A stretch of DNA of 64,000 nt, taken from assembly GCA_001604585.1 (NCBI GenBank), contig LVBW01000008.1, forward strand, positions 20,146-84,145. Direction: 5' to 3'. Each line of letters begins with the position of its first letter. Within the stretch, counting starts at the first letter, position 1. Positions 18,664 through 27,750 of the stretch are shown in pieces. The notes below the pieces were generated by a model. It did not search any database, was not told the DNA's origin, and saw only the letters and a program-made list of their open reading frames with translations. The stretch is from Puniceicoccales bacterium Verruco_02. Its GTDB lineage: Bacteria > Verrucomicrobiota > Verrucomicrobiia > Opitutales > Oceanipulchritudinaceae. The translations under genes and the position numbers were made by a program.

Positions 18664-20640
18664 CTACGGCACCAGTTCCCCGCCCTGCGCGGCGTCCTTT
18701 ACCCGGAATATGCGGTAAGACAACTCGTCGCGCTCCAGCTTCAACCATGTGGGCAGGGCTGCGGCCTCGCTCTTCAAGATGTGATAGGCAAAGCTGTGGC
18801 TGGGGTCCACGATGCGGTTTTTGCCATATATCATGTAGCTGCTGTCGTAGGTAAAGTTCTTGGGCAGGTAGATGTAGCGCACGCCCCCACCCTGCACCAG
18901 CGAGCGGACGAAGCTCCAGTCTGGGTCAGTCCCTTCGGGCCTTTCGTAATAGAACACGCGGCACATCCAGCGCAGCCCGTCCTTGTTCTCCCAATACGCG
19001 GTGCCGTAAACGGGCTTGCGCGTATAGTAATTGATGACGTTCGCCTCGTAGGACGGGGCCAGCACTGGAGTGTCCGCCGAGGAGTCGAGCAGGAGCAGAG
19101 CCTCGCTGACGCCGCGAAGGGTCATAGTCTGCCCAAGCGTAGTCATGCTCATGCCGTACACCTGTGCGTTGCGCTTCTGCACAGAGCTGGTGTGTATGGA
19201 CGAGATGCCCTGAAGGACGAGGAATGCGGCAGCAAAGTAGCTGAGGCGCGACTTGCCAGCACCGACAAGGGCGAGCGTGAGAAGAACGACAAGCGCCGCA
19301 AGCATGACATCCGAAAAGCGGTTGCTGGACATGCCGAAGTAGCCGTAAAAGAGCGTGACTGCGACGCAGAGTATGCTGGCAGCGCGAAGGCCCGCCAGGC
19401 TGTCCTTCCAACGGACTATGTAGGCGGATAGCGCCGATGCCACTGCGATGAAGAGGAAGGCGTAGCCTTGCATGAAGCGCAGCATGTCCAGCGCCTGCTC
19501 TTCGGCTATTTGTGACTCCCAGCGTTCAAAGAAGGGGTCTGCAAGGCTGAAGCACTGGGGCAGGTATATGACAAGTGGGGCCGCTGTCAGCAGCATGAGA
19601 AGGGCGCTGTACACAAGTGCACGGGGTTGGAGGGCGTCCCAACGGCGGTCGGATGCGGCAAACTCGTGCGCCTGCCAGCACCAGATACCGGCCACGAGCA
19701 GCCCGGCTGCATAGACGGGGTTGTTCAGCTCCACACGCATGGGGAGCAGGCTGCCGAACTCCACCCAGTAGAATACAAGCGAGAGCAGCGAGGCCAGTAT
19801 GCCGTATAGGCGCCAGCCCGAAGCACGGACGCTACGTGCGGCTTCTTCTGGCAGAAATACTAGGCCAACGAACACAGCCGCCACGACAATGGCGTGCGTC
19901 GGCGCGCTTATCCACATGCCAAAGGCCGAAAACACGGCCGCCCCGGCAAACCAAGGCCAGTGCCGCCGCTGCCCCGCCCCGCCAAGGAACGGCGCACATA
20001 GGCAAACCAGTGCCCCAAGCCCGGCAAGGAGTATCCAAATATGATGGTCGGGGCTGAAGATGCCGTACTTGCTGTTGAAAAGTAAGGCATAGAGTAGCGG
20101 CATAACAAGGGCACCCATCGGCCCGAAGGCCAGCACGCAGATGGCACCCATCCCGAGCGAGGCAAAAAACCAGATAAAGGTGTTGTAGTGCGGTGAGACT
20201 CGCGAAACGGACTCCAGAAGCGGGCTACCCGTGGCGGCGGAGTGGACATTCGCCATAATGCGCAAAAACCACGACGGGGGGCTGCTCCAGCCAACAAAGC
20301 GGCCCGTGGGGTGGTTGTCCTCGTTACTCCAGTGAGGGATGAGCAGTTGCCCGGCCTCGACGGCCTGTTGCGTGTATATGACCCAGCGGATGCCGTCGGG
20401 ATCTGGCACCATTTCGCGGCGATCGGCGCTTACAAGGCCCTCTGGCGCGTTGTCCGGCCCGCAGCTGCGCCATACCTCGGCGCGGTTAATCTCCATGACA
20501 AATATGACCAGCACGTAGAGCAGACCGCATAGCCACGCGGCCAGCCTAGGGCGGTGCGGGCGCGGGATGCGGGCGAATAGTTCGGGCAGGCTTTGCGGGG
20601 CGGATGCGGCTGGTATGCTGGGGGGAGTGTCGCTCATCAA
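18664..20640 (-). CDS. Multi-pass membrane GT-C protein resembling STT3/AglB oligosaccharyltransferase
   Basis: 658 aa with many TM helices; N-terminal loop VPDPDGIRWVIYTQQAVEAGQLLIPHWSNEDNHPTGR resembles the STT3/AglB D-x-D and (N/Y)xPxGR region; GIFSPDHHIWILL resembles the STT3 DHH loop; the C-terminal soluble region has APSYEANVINYYTRKPV. Confidence 0.55.
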   Translation of the reverse strand: MMSDTPPSIPAASAPQSLPELFARIPRPHRPRLAAWLCGLLYVLVIFVMEINRAEVWRSCGPDNAPEGLVSADRREMVPDPDGIRWVIYTQQAVEAGQLLIPHWSNEDNHPTGRFVGWSSPPSWFLRIMANVHSAATGSPLLESVSRVSPHYNTFIWFFASLGMGAICVLAFGPMGALVMPLLYALLFNSKYGIFSPDHHIWILLAGLGALVCLCAPFLGGAGQRRHWPWFAGAAVFSAFGMWISAPTHAIVVAAVFVGLVFLPEEAARSVRASGWRLYGILASLLSLVFYWVEFGSLLPMRVELNNPVYAAGLLVAGIWCWQAHEFAASDRRWDALQPRALVYSALLMLLTAAPLVIYLPQCFSLADPFFERWESQIAEEQALDMLRFMQGYAFLFIAVASALSAYIVRWKDSLAGLRAASILCVAVTLFYGYFGMSSNRFSDVMLAALVVLLTLALVGAGKSRLSYFAAAFLVLQGISSIHTSSVQKRNAQVYGMSMTTLGQTMTLRGVSEALLLLDSSADTPVLAPSYEANVINYYTRKPVYGTAYWENKDGLRWMCRVFYYERPEGTDPDWSFVRSLVQGGGVRYIYLPKNFTYDSSYMIYGKNRIVDPSHSFAYHILKSEAAALPTWLKLERDELSYRIFRVKDAAQGGELVP

Positions 20641-20677
20641 TTGTGTGGGAAACTGGGTTACAGACTATGACTAACAG

Positions 20678-20708
20678 AACGCCCCCGGTTGTCGATTCCG
20701 GGGGCGTT
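20678..20708. terminator. Strong hairpin (terminator or attenuator-like) between secretin and STT3-like genes
   Basis: Perfect 11-bp inverted repeat AACGCCCCCGG (20678-20688) / CCGGGGGCGTT (20698-20708), 9-nt loop; no long T tract on the minus strand. Confidence 0.5.
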
Positions 20709-20747
20709 CACGTTGCATATATCTTACGTTCAGTACGTATGTATGAC

Positions 20748-22391
20748 TTACTTAAACAGATACTTGCGTTCGCCCTTGCTGCCGGGGATGTCGGCCTTGT
20801 TGCGCGATTCCAACTCGGCGTCGAGCTTCTGGAGCATGAGGTCGAGGTTGTCGGTGGTCTTCACTCCGCCAGTGTAGCCGTCCAGAATCGTTGCCGTAAT
20901 GAACATAACAAGGTGGCTCTTGGTGTCGGACGTAGTCTCGTTGCGGAAGAGGTAGCCGATGAGCGGGATGTCGCCAAGAAGGGGCACTTTGTTGTAGCCC
21001 TTGGTGTTGTGCAGCGAATCTAGGCCGCCGATGGCGAGCGTGTTGCCGCTGCCCACAATGGCCTGACCCGTATAGTCGCGGGAGGTCGTGATCGGGATCA
21101 GGTTGCCGCTGATGTCGGCCGTGCCGAGCATGTCGGAAACGTTGATCATGATGTTCAGCTCCACGTTGTTGCCGTCGAGGATGCGGGGCAGAAGGCTGAT
21201 TGTCGTGCCGATGGGGATGAACTGGGTCTCCTCGGTGGCTGTCGAGCTGCCGCCGCCGCTTGTGGAGCTACTGCCGCTCTGGAAGGGCTGCTGGGTGACG
21301 TTGCGCAGGACCACCTGACGGTTGTTCACCGTGACTTGGCTTGGATGCTGGAGGGAGTGGGACTGGGAGTCGGTCGATATGGCGCGCAGCGTGGCCAATA
21401 GCTGAGGCCCACTGAGGATGGCCGTATCGAGGCGGGTGTTCAAGAGCGTGGCCGCGGAGCTCGGCTCGACGCTGCCGGACTGCCTCTGGTTCTGAAGCGT
21501 CATTTCGTAGCCCTTCTCACCCAAGGAGTTACTCCAGTCAACGCCGAGCATGGTCGTCGGGTCGGAGTTGATCTCGACAAAGCGGGTCTCAAGGAGGATG
21601 AGCTTGCGCGGGCGGTCGATGGCCACGAGGTAGGTCTCGATCCAGAGGTGGTGCTCCTTGGTCGCGATGATGAACATGGCGTTCTGGTCGGGGTCGGCAA
21701 TGATGCGGCCCTTCAGCGTCTCCTTCTTCTCGGGCTGGATGTTGCCAAGGCGCATGGCCAGCTCGCTGCTGGGAACCCCTGCCAGAAGCATTGCCGCCGG
21801 ATTGGGGGCGCTCGTGGCCTCCTTCTCGTTCATGGCGAGGTTGGCAGGGTCCAGCTCCAGAAGAGCCTTGATGTCGTTGATGATCTTGCTCGGCGAAGAG
21901 GCAAAGGCCGTGCTGTTCACCGGCTGGGGCAGTGCGCTGCTAGTGTCGCGCCCGGCCGCAGTGTTGAGCGACTCCTGGTTTACGTTCACATCGTTAAGAT
22001 GCAGATGCTTCAGCTCATACACCTTCGGGAAGAGCTTGGAACGCTCCTCCTTCATGGGGCTGAAGTGCCAGAGTCCGTTCTCGTAAAGAGGGACGTAACC
22101 GTAGGTCTCGGCAACAAGCTGGAGAGCCTGAAAGGGATTGCCACGGATTGTCATATCCACAGTGGCGGCGTCCTTTGGCCGGGGAAGACCGATGTATGCC
22201 ATGTCCGACGCCTCGCACAATGTGCGAAGCACCTCTTCCAGCGGGGCCGACTGGAAGCGCATCGTAAGATCAGGCATCTTCATAAGCCGCTGAATCTCCT
22301 GCTCTTCAGCGCGCGAAATGTTGAGTTGTGCGCTGGCGTTGATGCTTGTGAGAGCAAGAGCCAGCAGGGCTATGGTATAGCGGGCTTTCAT
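20748..22391 (-). CDS. Secretin (GspD/PilQ family)
   Basis: 547 aa; signal peptide, STN-like N-domain (MRFQSAPLEEVLRTLCEASDMAYIGL), LILLETRFVEINSDPTTMLGVDW, GSGNTLAIGGLDSLHNTKGYNKVPLLGDIPLIGYLFRNETTSDTKSHLVMFITATIL. Confidence 0.93.
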   Translation of the reverse strand: MKARYTIALLALALTSINASAQLNISRAEEQEIQRLMKMPDLTMRFQSAPLEEVLRTLCEASDMAYIGLPRPKDAATVDMTIRGNPFQALQLVAETYGYVPLYENGLWHFSPMKEERSKLFPKVYELKHLHLNDVNVNQESLNTAAGRDTSSALPQPVNSTAFASSPSKIINDIKALLELDPANLAMNEKEATSAPNPAAMLLAGVPSSELAMRLGNIQPEKKETLKGRIIADPDQNAMFIIATKEHHLWIETYLVAIDRPRKLILLETRFVEINSDPTTMLGVDWSNSLGEKGYEMTLQNQRQSGSVEPSSAATLLNTRLDTAILSGPQLLATLRAISTDSQSHSLQHPSQVTVNNRQVVLRNVTQQPFQSGSSSTSGGGSSTATEETQFIPIGTTISLLPRILDGNNVELNIMINVSDMLGTADISGNLIPITTSRDYTGQAIVGSGNTLAIGGLDSLHNTKGYNKVPLLGDIPLIGYLFRNETTSDTKSHLVMFITATILDGYTGGVKTTDNLDLMLQKLDAELESRNKADIPGSKGERKYLFK

Positions 22392-22399
22392 ACAGGTAT

Positions 22400-22834
22400 T
22401 CAGCGTACTAGGGGGATGGTCATTTTGCGGGTCTCCAGTTCGATGGAGACGTTAACTACGATTTCCGTGGGAGTTACAGATACTATTCGTATCAGACCGG
22501 GAAATGAGAAATCGGAAGCTGGCAGTTCCATGCCGGTCTTGACCGTATAGGAGCCTATCAGCACCGTAGTGCCGTCCGGGTTGCGGTAGTCCGCGGCGAT
22601 TCCCTTCACCTTCAGGGAAAGGAGCTTCTCGCGAACTTGGGCAAACTGCTTCTCGCGCGCCTCGACGGCGGGGTCCACGGCCTTTTTGGCTGGGGTAGCC
22701 TTGGCCGTCTCGCTCTTGAGCGCGGTTGGGTCTGGCACTTCAAAGGGATTGCGCAGACCGGCTGGCACGGGGATGGAGGCCTCAAGCTGGAGGGCCACGC
22801 CGCAGAGAAGGACGATATAAATGGCTTTCTTCAT
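22400..22834 (-). CDS. Small periplasmic assembly protein (PilP/GspC-like position)
   Basis: 144 aa, signal peptide, LRNPFEVPDP motif; positioned directly before the secretin. Confidence 0.4.
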   Translation of the reverse strand: MKKAIYIVLLCGVALQLEASIPVPAGLRNPFEVPDPTALKSETAKATPAKKAVDPAVEAREKQFAQVREKLLSLKVKGIAADYRNPDGTTVLIGSYTVKTGMELPASDFSFPGLIRIVSVTPTEIVVNVSIELETRKMTIPLVR

Positions 22835-22856
22835 GGCTATGATGCTTTGCGCTGGC

Positions 22857-23411
22857 CTATCGGCTTATCACGTTGGGGTCCATTCGTGGGAAGAGTATCT
22901 TCGTCTGAACGCTGACGTAGTCTCCCGAGGGGGTGTAGGTGACGCTGATAACTCTTGCAAAGGGGAAGGATTCCTCGATTTTGCCAAGCCATACCAGAGA
23001 ATCACGGAAGCTGCTCAGGATGGATATCGAGTACTCGTGCATCGACACTGTGCCCATTGCCGCGTTGGTGCGACTGGCCATCTTACGCTCGTCGGTCTTC
23101 TGCTCCTGAATGGGGATACGCAAAGCTTCTGACTCCGAAGCAAGGCGCTGGTTGATGGAGTTAAGCTCCAACATTCCCTGCAAGGTGGCACCGTTCTGCT
23201 GCATGAAGCGCGCAACATCGTCGTTGCCAAGACGGAGCTGAAGCTGGCGGTTCTTGGACTGAGTGTCGCGGGTGGAGTCGGACAGGCTCAACATGGCAAC
23301 GTCAAGCTCGCTCTTTGCCAGGTTCACCTTGCTGACCTGATCCAGAGTCACCTTGCCCAATAGAAATATGATGGCCAGTATGGTCGCTATGCCTGCTAGA
23401 TAGTCTTTCAT
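22857..23411 (-). CDS. PilO/GspM-like inner-membrane protein
   Basis: 184 aa; one N-terminal TM (LAGIATILAIIFLLGKVTL) plus coiled coil; operon position between PilN-like and PilP-like genes. Confidence 0.4.
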   Translation of the reverse strand: MKDYLAGIATILAIIFLLGKVTLDQVSKVNLAKSELDVAMLSLSDSTRDTQSKNRQLQLRLGNDDVARFMQQNGATLQGMLELNSINQRLASESEALRIPIQEQKTDERKMASRTNAAMGTVSMHEYSISILSSFRDSLVWLGKIEESFPFARVISVTYTPSGDYVSVQTKILFPRMDPNVISR

Positions 23412-23462
23412 GTCGAAATAGGTTTATATGTGCTTGTTGCGGTGGATTGGACCTAATAGCTC

Positions 23463-24023
23463 CTAACCCTTACTTGCGGACGAGGGCACAGGCTGGTTGT
23501 AACTGCGCATGATCCTGAACTTGGCCTTGAACACCGTGGCACCCACGGCCTGATTCTGCTCAAGAAGCTGAATGGCAAGGCCCTTCTCCTGAAGAAAGCT
23601 CGTCATCTCGCGGAAATACTGGGCACTGGTGTTGCGATCGCTGTTGATGGCGATTGTAAGGTCCACAGTGCCCTCATCGCTATTGTGGGAAATGACCATC
23701 TGCGATAGGCGCACCTCTTCGGGCAGCTGAGAGAAAAACTCCACAAGGTGCTCCTGCATGGGGATACTCTGCGAGCGCCACTCGGCCAGCCACAGCATAT
23801 GGTTCTGGGTCTTGATCCTGCGCGACACATCGTCCAGCTGAATCTGCACCTCCTGCTTTTTCCACTTAAGCCAAGTCCCCCAGGCTGCGTGACCAGCAGT
23901 GGTCAGAATGCACATGGCAACAAGAAAGTATGCAAGGTGCATAACCACCTTGTACTGCGGGGGCAGATAGGCGCGATTGCCCTTTATCTTGGCGTTGGAA
24001 CGCAAATCGTAGGCTGCTGTCAT
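23463..24023 (-). CDS. PilN-like inner-membrane protein
   Basis: 186 aa; N-terminal cytoplasmic segment then TM (VVMHLAYFLVAMCILTTAGHAAW), followed by a periplasmic PilN-like fold candidate; operon position. Confidence 0.45.
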   Translation of the reverse strand: MTAAYDLRSNAKIKGNRAYLPPQYKVVMHLAYFLVAMCILTTAGHAAWGTWLKWKKQEVQIQLDDVSRRIKTQNHMLWLAEWRSQSIPMQEHLVEFFSQLPEEVRLSQMVISHNSDEGTVDLTIAINSDRNTSAQYFREMTSFLQEKGLAIQLLEQNQAVGATVFKAKFRIMRSYNQPVPSSASKG

Positions 24024-24035
24024 GGCTCTTGCTTC

Positions 24036-24953
24036 CTAGTCTCTGATTAGGGCGTGGAACACGCGGTTGACGGGGGTTTCGTTCTTTCCGGGCGGGGTCT
24101 TCACTGTCAGCTTGGGGCGCAGTTCCTTGATGCGTGCCTCCCAGCCCAGGTGCTCGTCGGCGCCCTGCTGGTCCACGACCAGTATCAGCTCGCCCTCCTT
24201 TGGCAGTATCTGCTCTACAAGGTTGCGCTGACGCTTTATTTCCACCGCCCCGGTTGTGGGGTTTTCGGAACGGTTGCGAAGGAGCATCCATTCATGGTCG
24301 CTGCGCACATCGACCTCCAAATACAGCACCGAGCAACCGGAGATAATCAGCATGTTGTGCGGGATGATGCCTTTGTAAGTTTCCACTACTTCGGCAAATA
24401 GGCTGCCTATACTGTGTTGCAGGCGAACGCAGATGATGCCGGACTGCTCCAATATGCGCTCAAGGGCGGTGATTACCGTCTGCTCGTAGGAGAATACTAT
24501 CGAACTTTCGCGCGTTGGATGCTGAACCAGCGAGTAGGAATGCCCGGCCTCGAAATCGTCGCCCATGACGCGCTGCGGGTTCTCCTTGAGCAGGGCAAAG
24601 AGGTTCTCGCTGCGCTTGACAGTGAAGCTCTTCACCGCGTTGAAGCCGTGGTTGTATGCCACTACGGCGGGCACTCCCGGATTCTCCTTGGCAATGTTGG
24701 AGAGAATGCGCATCAGCTCGTTGTCCGAGGGGCCTTCGCGGTTTATCGTGCCGACCATCTCTACGTGGACAGTGCTGCCAAAGTGCAGCTTTGCCAGCTT
24801 TATGCAGTTGGGATAGATGACTATGCCGATGAGACGCTGACGGGCAAAGCGCATCCTGAGCGGAGCTGTCATGTCGAAGGCATCCGGACGAAAGGCCCTG
24901 AGCGTTAACAGGTTGACCAACTGGACTACAAATGGATCTTCGAGCAGGCTCAT
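24036..24953 (-). CDS. PilM/GspL-like actin-fold assembly protein
   Basis: 305 aa; position between the GspE ATPase and the PilN-like gene; IGIVIYPNCIKLAKLHFGSTVHVEMVGTI resembles a PilM-type N-terminal strand pattern. Confidence 0.5.
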   Translation of the reverse strand: MSLLEDPFVVQLVNLLTLRAFRPDAFDMTAPLRMRFARQRLIGIVIYPNCIKLAKLHFGSTVHVEMVGTINREGPSDNELMRILSNIAKENPGVPAVVAYNHGFNAVKSFTVKRSENLFALLKENPQRVMGDDFEAGHSYSLVQHPTRESSIVFSYEQTVITALERILEQSGIICVRLQHSIGSLFAEVVETYKGIIPHNMLIISGCSVLYLEVDVRSDHEWMLLRNRSENPTTGAVEIKRQRNLVEQILPKEGELILVVDQQGADEHLGWEARIKELRPKLTVKTPPGKNETPVNRVFHALIRD

Positions 24954-25022
24954 TGGGGGGATTCTTGATTTATGCGAAGTTGTTTTCTGGGGGACGTGGT
25001 ACTTGTCAGGTCCGCTATGGGC

Positions 25023-27269
25023 CTAGGTTCTTCTAAGCCTCAGACACTCTTCGACGCTGGTTGCGCCAGAGAGCGCCCTTCGAAGGCCTATGCGAAGCAT
25101 CGGGTCGTACTGGTTGGCAAGGGCGAGCTGAAGCAGCTTGGCGCTGTCTCCGCCCTGAATTATGACATCGCGCATCGGGTCGTTTACCGGGGCCAGCTCC
25201 ATCACGGCGACTCGCCCGCGGTAGCCCGTGCCGAAGCACTCGGCGCAGCCGCGCTTGAAGAAGCTCTTGTGCGGGATGGCATCGGCCCCGGCGTCGAAAA
25301 AGCCCTCTTCGCGATAAAGATCCTCGATTTCGGGCGTCATGACGTCCTCGCGGCGGCAGCGGCAGAGGCGGCGCACAAGGCGCTGGGCGTGCAGGAGGAT
25401 TAGTGAGTCCGCAAGCATGTAGCTCTGAACACCCATAGCCAGAAGGCGGCCCACCGCGCGGATGGCGTCGAGCGAGTGCAGGGTGGTCAATATGAGGTGC
25501 CCGGTAAGGGCGGCCTCGGCAGCGGTGACGGCGGTCTCGCGGTCGCGGATTTCGCCCACCATGACCACGTCCGGGTCGGCACGCAGGATGCGGCGAAGCA
25601 CCGTGTAAAAGGTGAGATCCTGATTTGGGTCCACCTGGGTCTGATTAAGGCCCTCCATCTCGTATTCTATCGGGTCCTCAATGGTCTGCACGTTGATCGT
25701 GCCCTTGTTAAGGGCGGATAGAACGGCGTACAGGGTGGTGGACTTACCCGAGCCTGTGGGGCCTGTCACAACGATCATTCCCTGTGGCTTGGCGATTACG
25801 CCCTGAAAGATCTTGAGCTGCTTTGTGGGCAGGCCCATATCCTCCAGCGAGCGTATGTTCGAGCCTTTGTCCAGAATACGGATGGTGATCTTCTGGAACT
25901 TGCGCCTCCACGGAATGGCCGACACGCGCGCGTCGATGACGCGCCCGGCGAACTTCACCGAGAAGCGGCCGTCCTGCGCGTCGTTGTTGTTGAGCGTCAT
26001 GTTACAGTGGTTCTTGATGATTGCCACCACTGGCATGAGCATCTTGATGGGGCCTGTGTAAATGGTCGTGAGCTGGCCGTCGATGCGGGTGCGGAAGCGC
26101 GTCTGCTCGCGGTACTGCTCGATGTGGATGTCGGAGGCCTTGCCGGTGATGGAGTTGTACACCAGCCACTCCAATAGCTCCTCGGGGCTTGTATTGCTGC
26201 TCTTGGGGTTAATCAGGCGCGCCGAGTCCTCGTTGATCGTGATGTCGGCGTTGAACTGGCGAAGCGCCCTTTCCTCGGCACCGCTGTCTTCCTCCACACT
26301 GGTCATCAGGCTGCCCGTGTTCTCGAAGCGCTCAAGGCGCATGAGAATGTCGTTGGCACGGGCCTGTACGCGGACCAGTTCCTTTTCGAGCTTGAGGCGG
26401 TTAATTAGCTGGTCCTCGCACTCAAAGTCGTCCAAACGCGACACCGCCACGTAAAACTCCTTCTCCGTCTCCAGAAAGCAGAGCACCTTGTAGCGGTCCA
26501 CAAGGTTTCTCGGGATTCGCTCGTAAAGGCGGGGCGAGATGTCCGTCTCGCGAATGTCCATAAGGGGCGAGCGTTTGCCGATAAAGTCGATGGCGGCGGT
26601 GTACCCGGCGGGAATCGTAAGGGTGCCCTCCTCTATGGACTCTTCGAGGAATGTGCGGTCTTCCTGGCTCATGGGCAGGGCCGAAAGCATCCACTTCATG
26701 ATGGGGATGACGCGGTCATCCTCGTCGAACTCGTCCAGCTCCTTGCGCAGCTCGGCCACCTGCTGGGACTCTTCTCTATACAGGCGCGGGCGCACCTCCC
26801 TCTCTGCAAGAAAACGAAGCGTCCCCTGAAGGTAGGTGTGGTACATCTTGGGCGTCAGCCAGACCATCGGGCAGGCTTCCGGGTCTATGCCCCAGCAGTT
26901 GCGCGAAGGCGGGCAGCAGTGCCCCATCACAAGGAGCGGCCCCACCTGCCCGACGGGCACTGCGGGCCAGTCGTTTACGGGCAGGCTCACAAGGTCGTCC
27001 ATCGACAGGCGGTGGTAATCCTTGGCGTGCAGCTCCAGCAGCTTCCAGAAAGTGACGAGCACATCGCCGTTAATCTCCCTCGTGGACGAGGGATAGGGCA
27101 ATACGCCGTGTTCGGTCCGCATCGCGTGGATTATCTGGCCGGGGTTCTGCCCGATGGACACGACAAAGGAAATGCTCTGCTCGTACGTCTCGGTCTGATC
27201 GCCTTCGATGCAGGTGAGAAGATCCGCGTACTGGATTGTCTGAATGCTGGTGTCGGGAAGCTTGGCCAT
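25023..27269 (-). CDS. Type II secretion / type IV pilus assembly ATPase (GspE/PilB family)
   Basis: 748 aa; Walker A VVTGPTGSGKSTTLYAVLSAL, Asp box TIEDPIEYEMEGLNQTQVDP, Walker B LRADPDVVMVGEIRDRETA, His box TGHLILTTLHSLDA, GCAECFGTGYRGRVAVMEL. Confidence 0.96.
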   Translation of the reverse strand: MAKLPDTSIQTIQYADLLTCIEGDQTETYEQSISFVVSIGQNPGQIIHAMRTEHGVLPYPSSTREINGDVLVTFWKLLELHAKDYHRLSMDDLVSLPVNDWPAVPVGQVGPLLVMGHCCPPSRNCWGIDPEACPMVWLTPKMYHTYLQGTLRFLAEREVRPRLYREESQQVAELRKELDEFDEDDRVIPIMKWMLSALPMSQEDRTFLEESIEEGTLTIPAGYTAAIDFIGKRSPLMDIRETDISPRLYERIPRNLVDRYKVLCFLETEKEFYVAVSRLDDFECEDQLINRLKLEKELVRVQARANDILMRLERFENTGSLMTSVEEDSGAEERALRQFNADITINEDSARLINPKSSNTSPEELLEWLVYNSITGKASDIHIEQYREQTRFRTRIDGQLTTIYTGPIKMLMPVVAIIKNHCNMTLNNNDAQDGRFSVKFAGRVIDARVSAIPWRRKFQKITIRILDKGSNIRSLEDMGLPTKQLKIFQGVIAKPQGMIVVTGPTGSGKSTTLYAVLSALNKGTINVQTIEDPIEYEMEGLNQTQVDPNQDLTFYTVLRRILRADPDVVMVGEIRDRETAVTAAEAALTGHLILTTLHSLDAIRAVGRLLAMGVQSYMLADSLILLHAQRLVRRLCRCRREDVMTPEIEDLYREEGFFDAGADAIPHKSFFKRGCAECFGTGYRGRVAVMELAPVNDPMRDVIIQGGDSAKLLQLALANQYDPMLRIGLRRALSGATSVEECLRLRRT

Positions 27270-27303
27270 CGCTTGAGTAAGATTGGGTTGGCGCCGGTGG
27301 TCT

Positions 27304-27645
27304 TTAGACGATGACCACCTGTGCCTGGCGATCCAGACGGATGAAGCTGAAGCTCTTGGCTATGTTGGGGCTGCTGACGCTAATCTTCAGCTCCACGTTG
27401 CGCTTTTTTACATGCCTTGCCACAGCGACAAGAAAGTTCAGCCCAGTGGAGTCCACCATCTGCGCGGCGGAAATGTCCAGATGCAGCAGTTTCCAGTCAG
27501 GGTTACTCGTCTCTGTCTGGGCGAGTATGTCCAGCACCCGCTGTCGCACAGCCTGAACGTTTGTACTGAGGATATTACCGGCGACAACCAAGGTGATTTC
27601 CTCACCTGACCCGGCAACAGTTACCTGAGGGATGGAAGCGTTCAT
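27304..27645 (-). CDS. STAS-domain anti-anti-sigma-factor-like protein
   Basis: 113 aa; LLHLDISAAQMVDSTGLNFLVAVARHVKKRN with the conserved phosphorylatable Ser (DSTGL). Confidence 0.85.
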   Translation of the reverse strand: MNASIPQVTVAGSGEEITLVVAGNILSTNVQAVRQRVLDILAQTETSNPDWKLLHLDISAAQMVDSTGLNFLVAVARHVKKRNVELKISVSSPNIAKSFSFIRLDRQAQVVIV

Positions 27646-27750
27646 TTACGATTTTTTTAAATCGGCGGCCACAGGCCGACCAAGCATGTTTCACGTTAAC
27701 GGAGGAGGACAGCGCATTATGCTGTCTTACGAAATGGATGGAAGAGCAAG

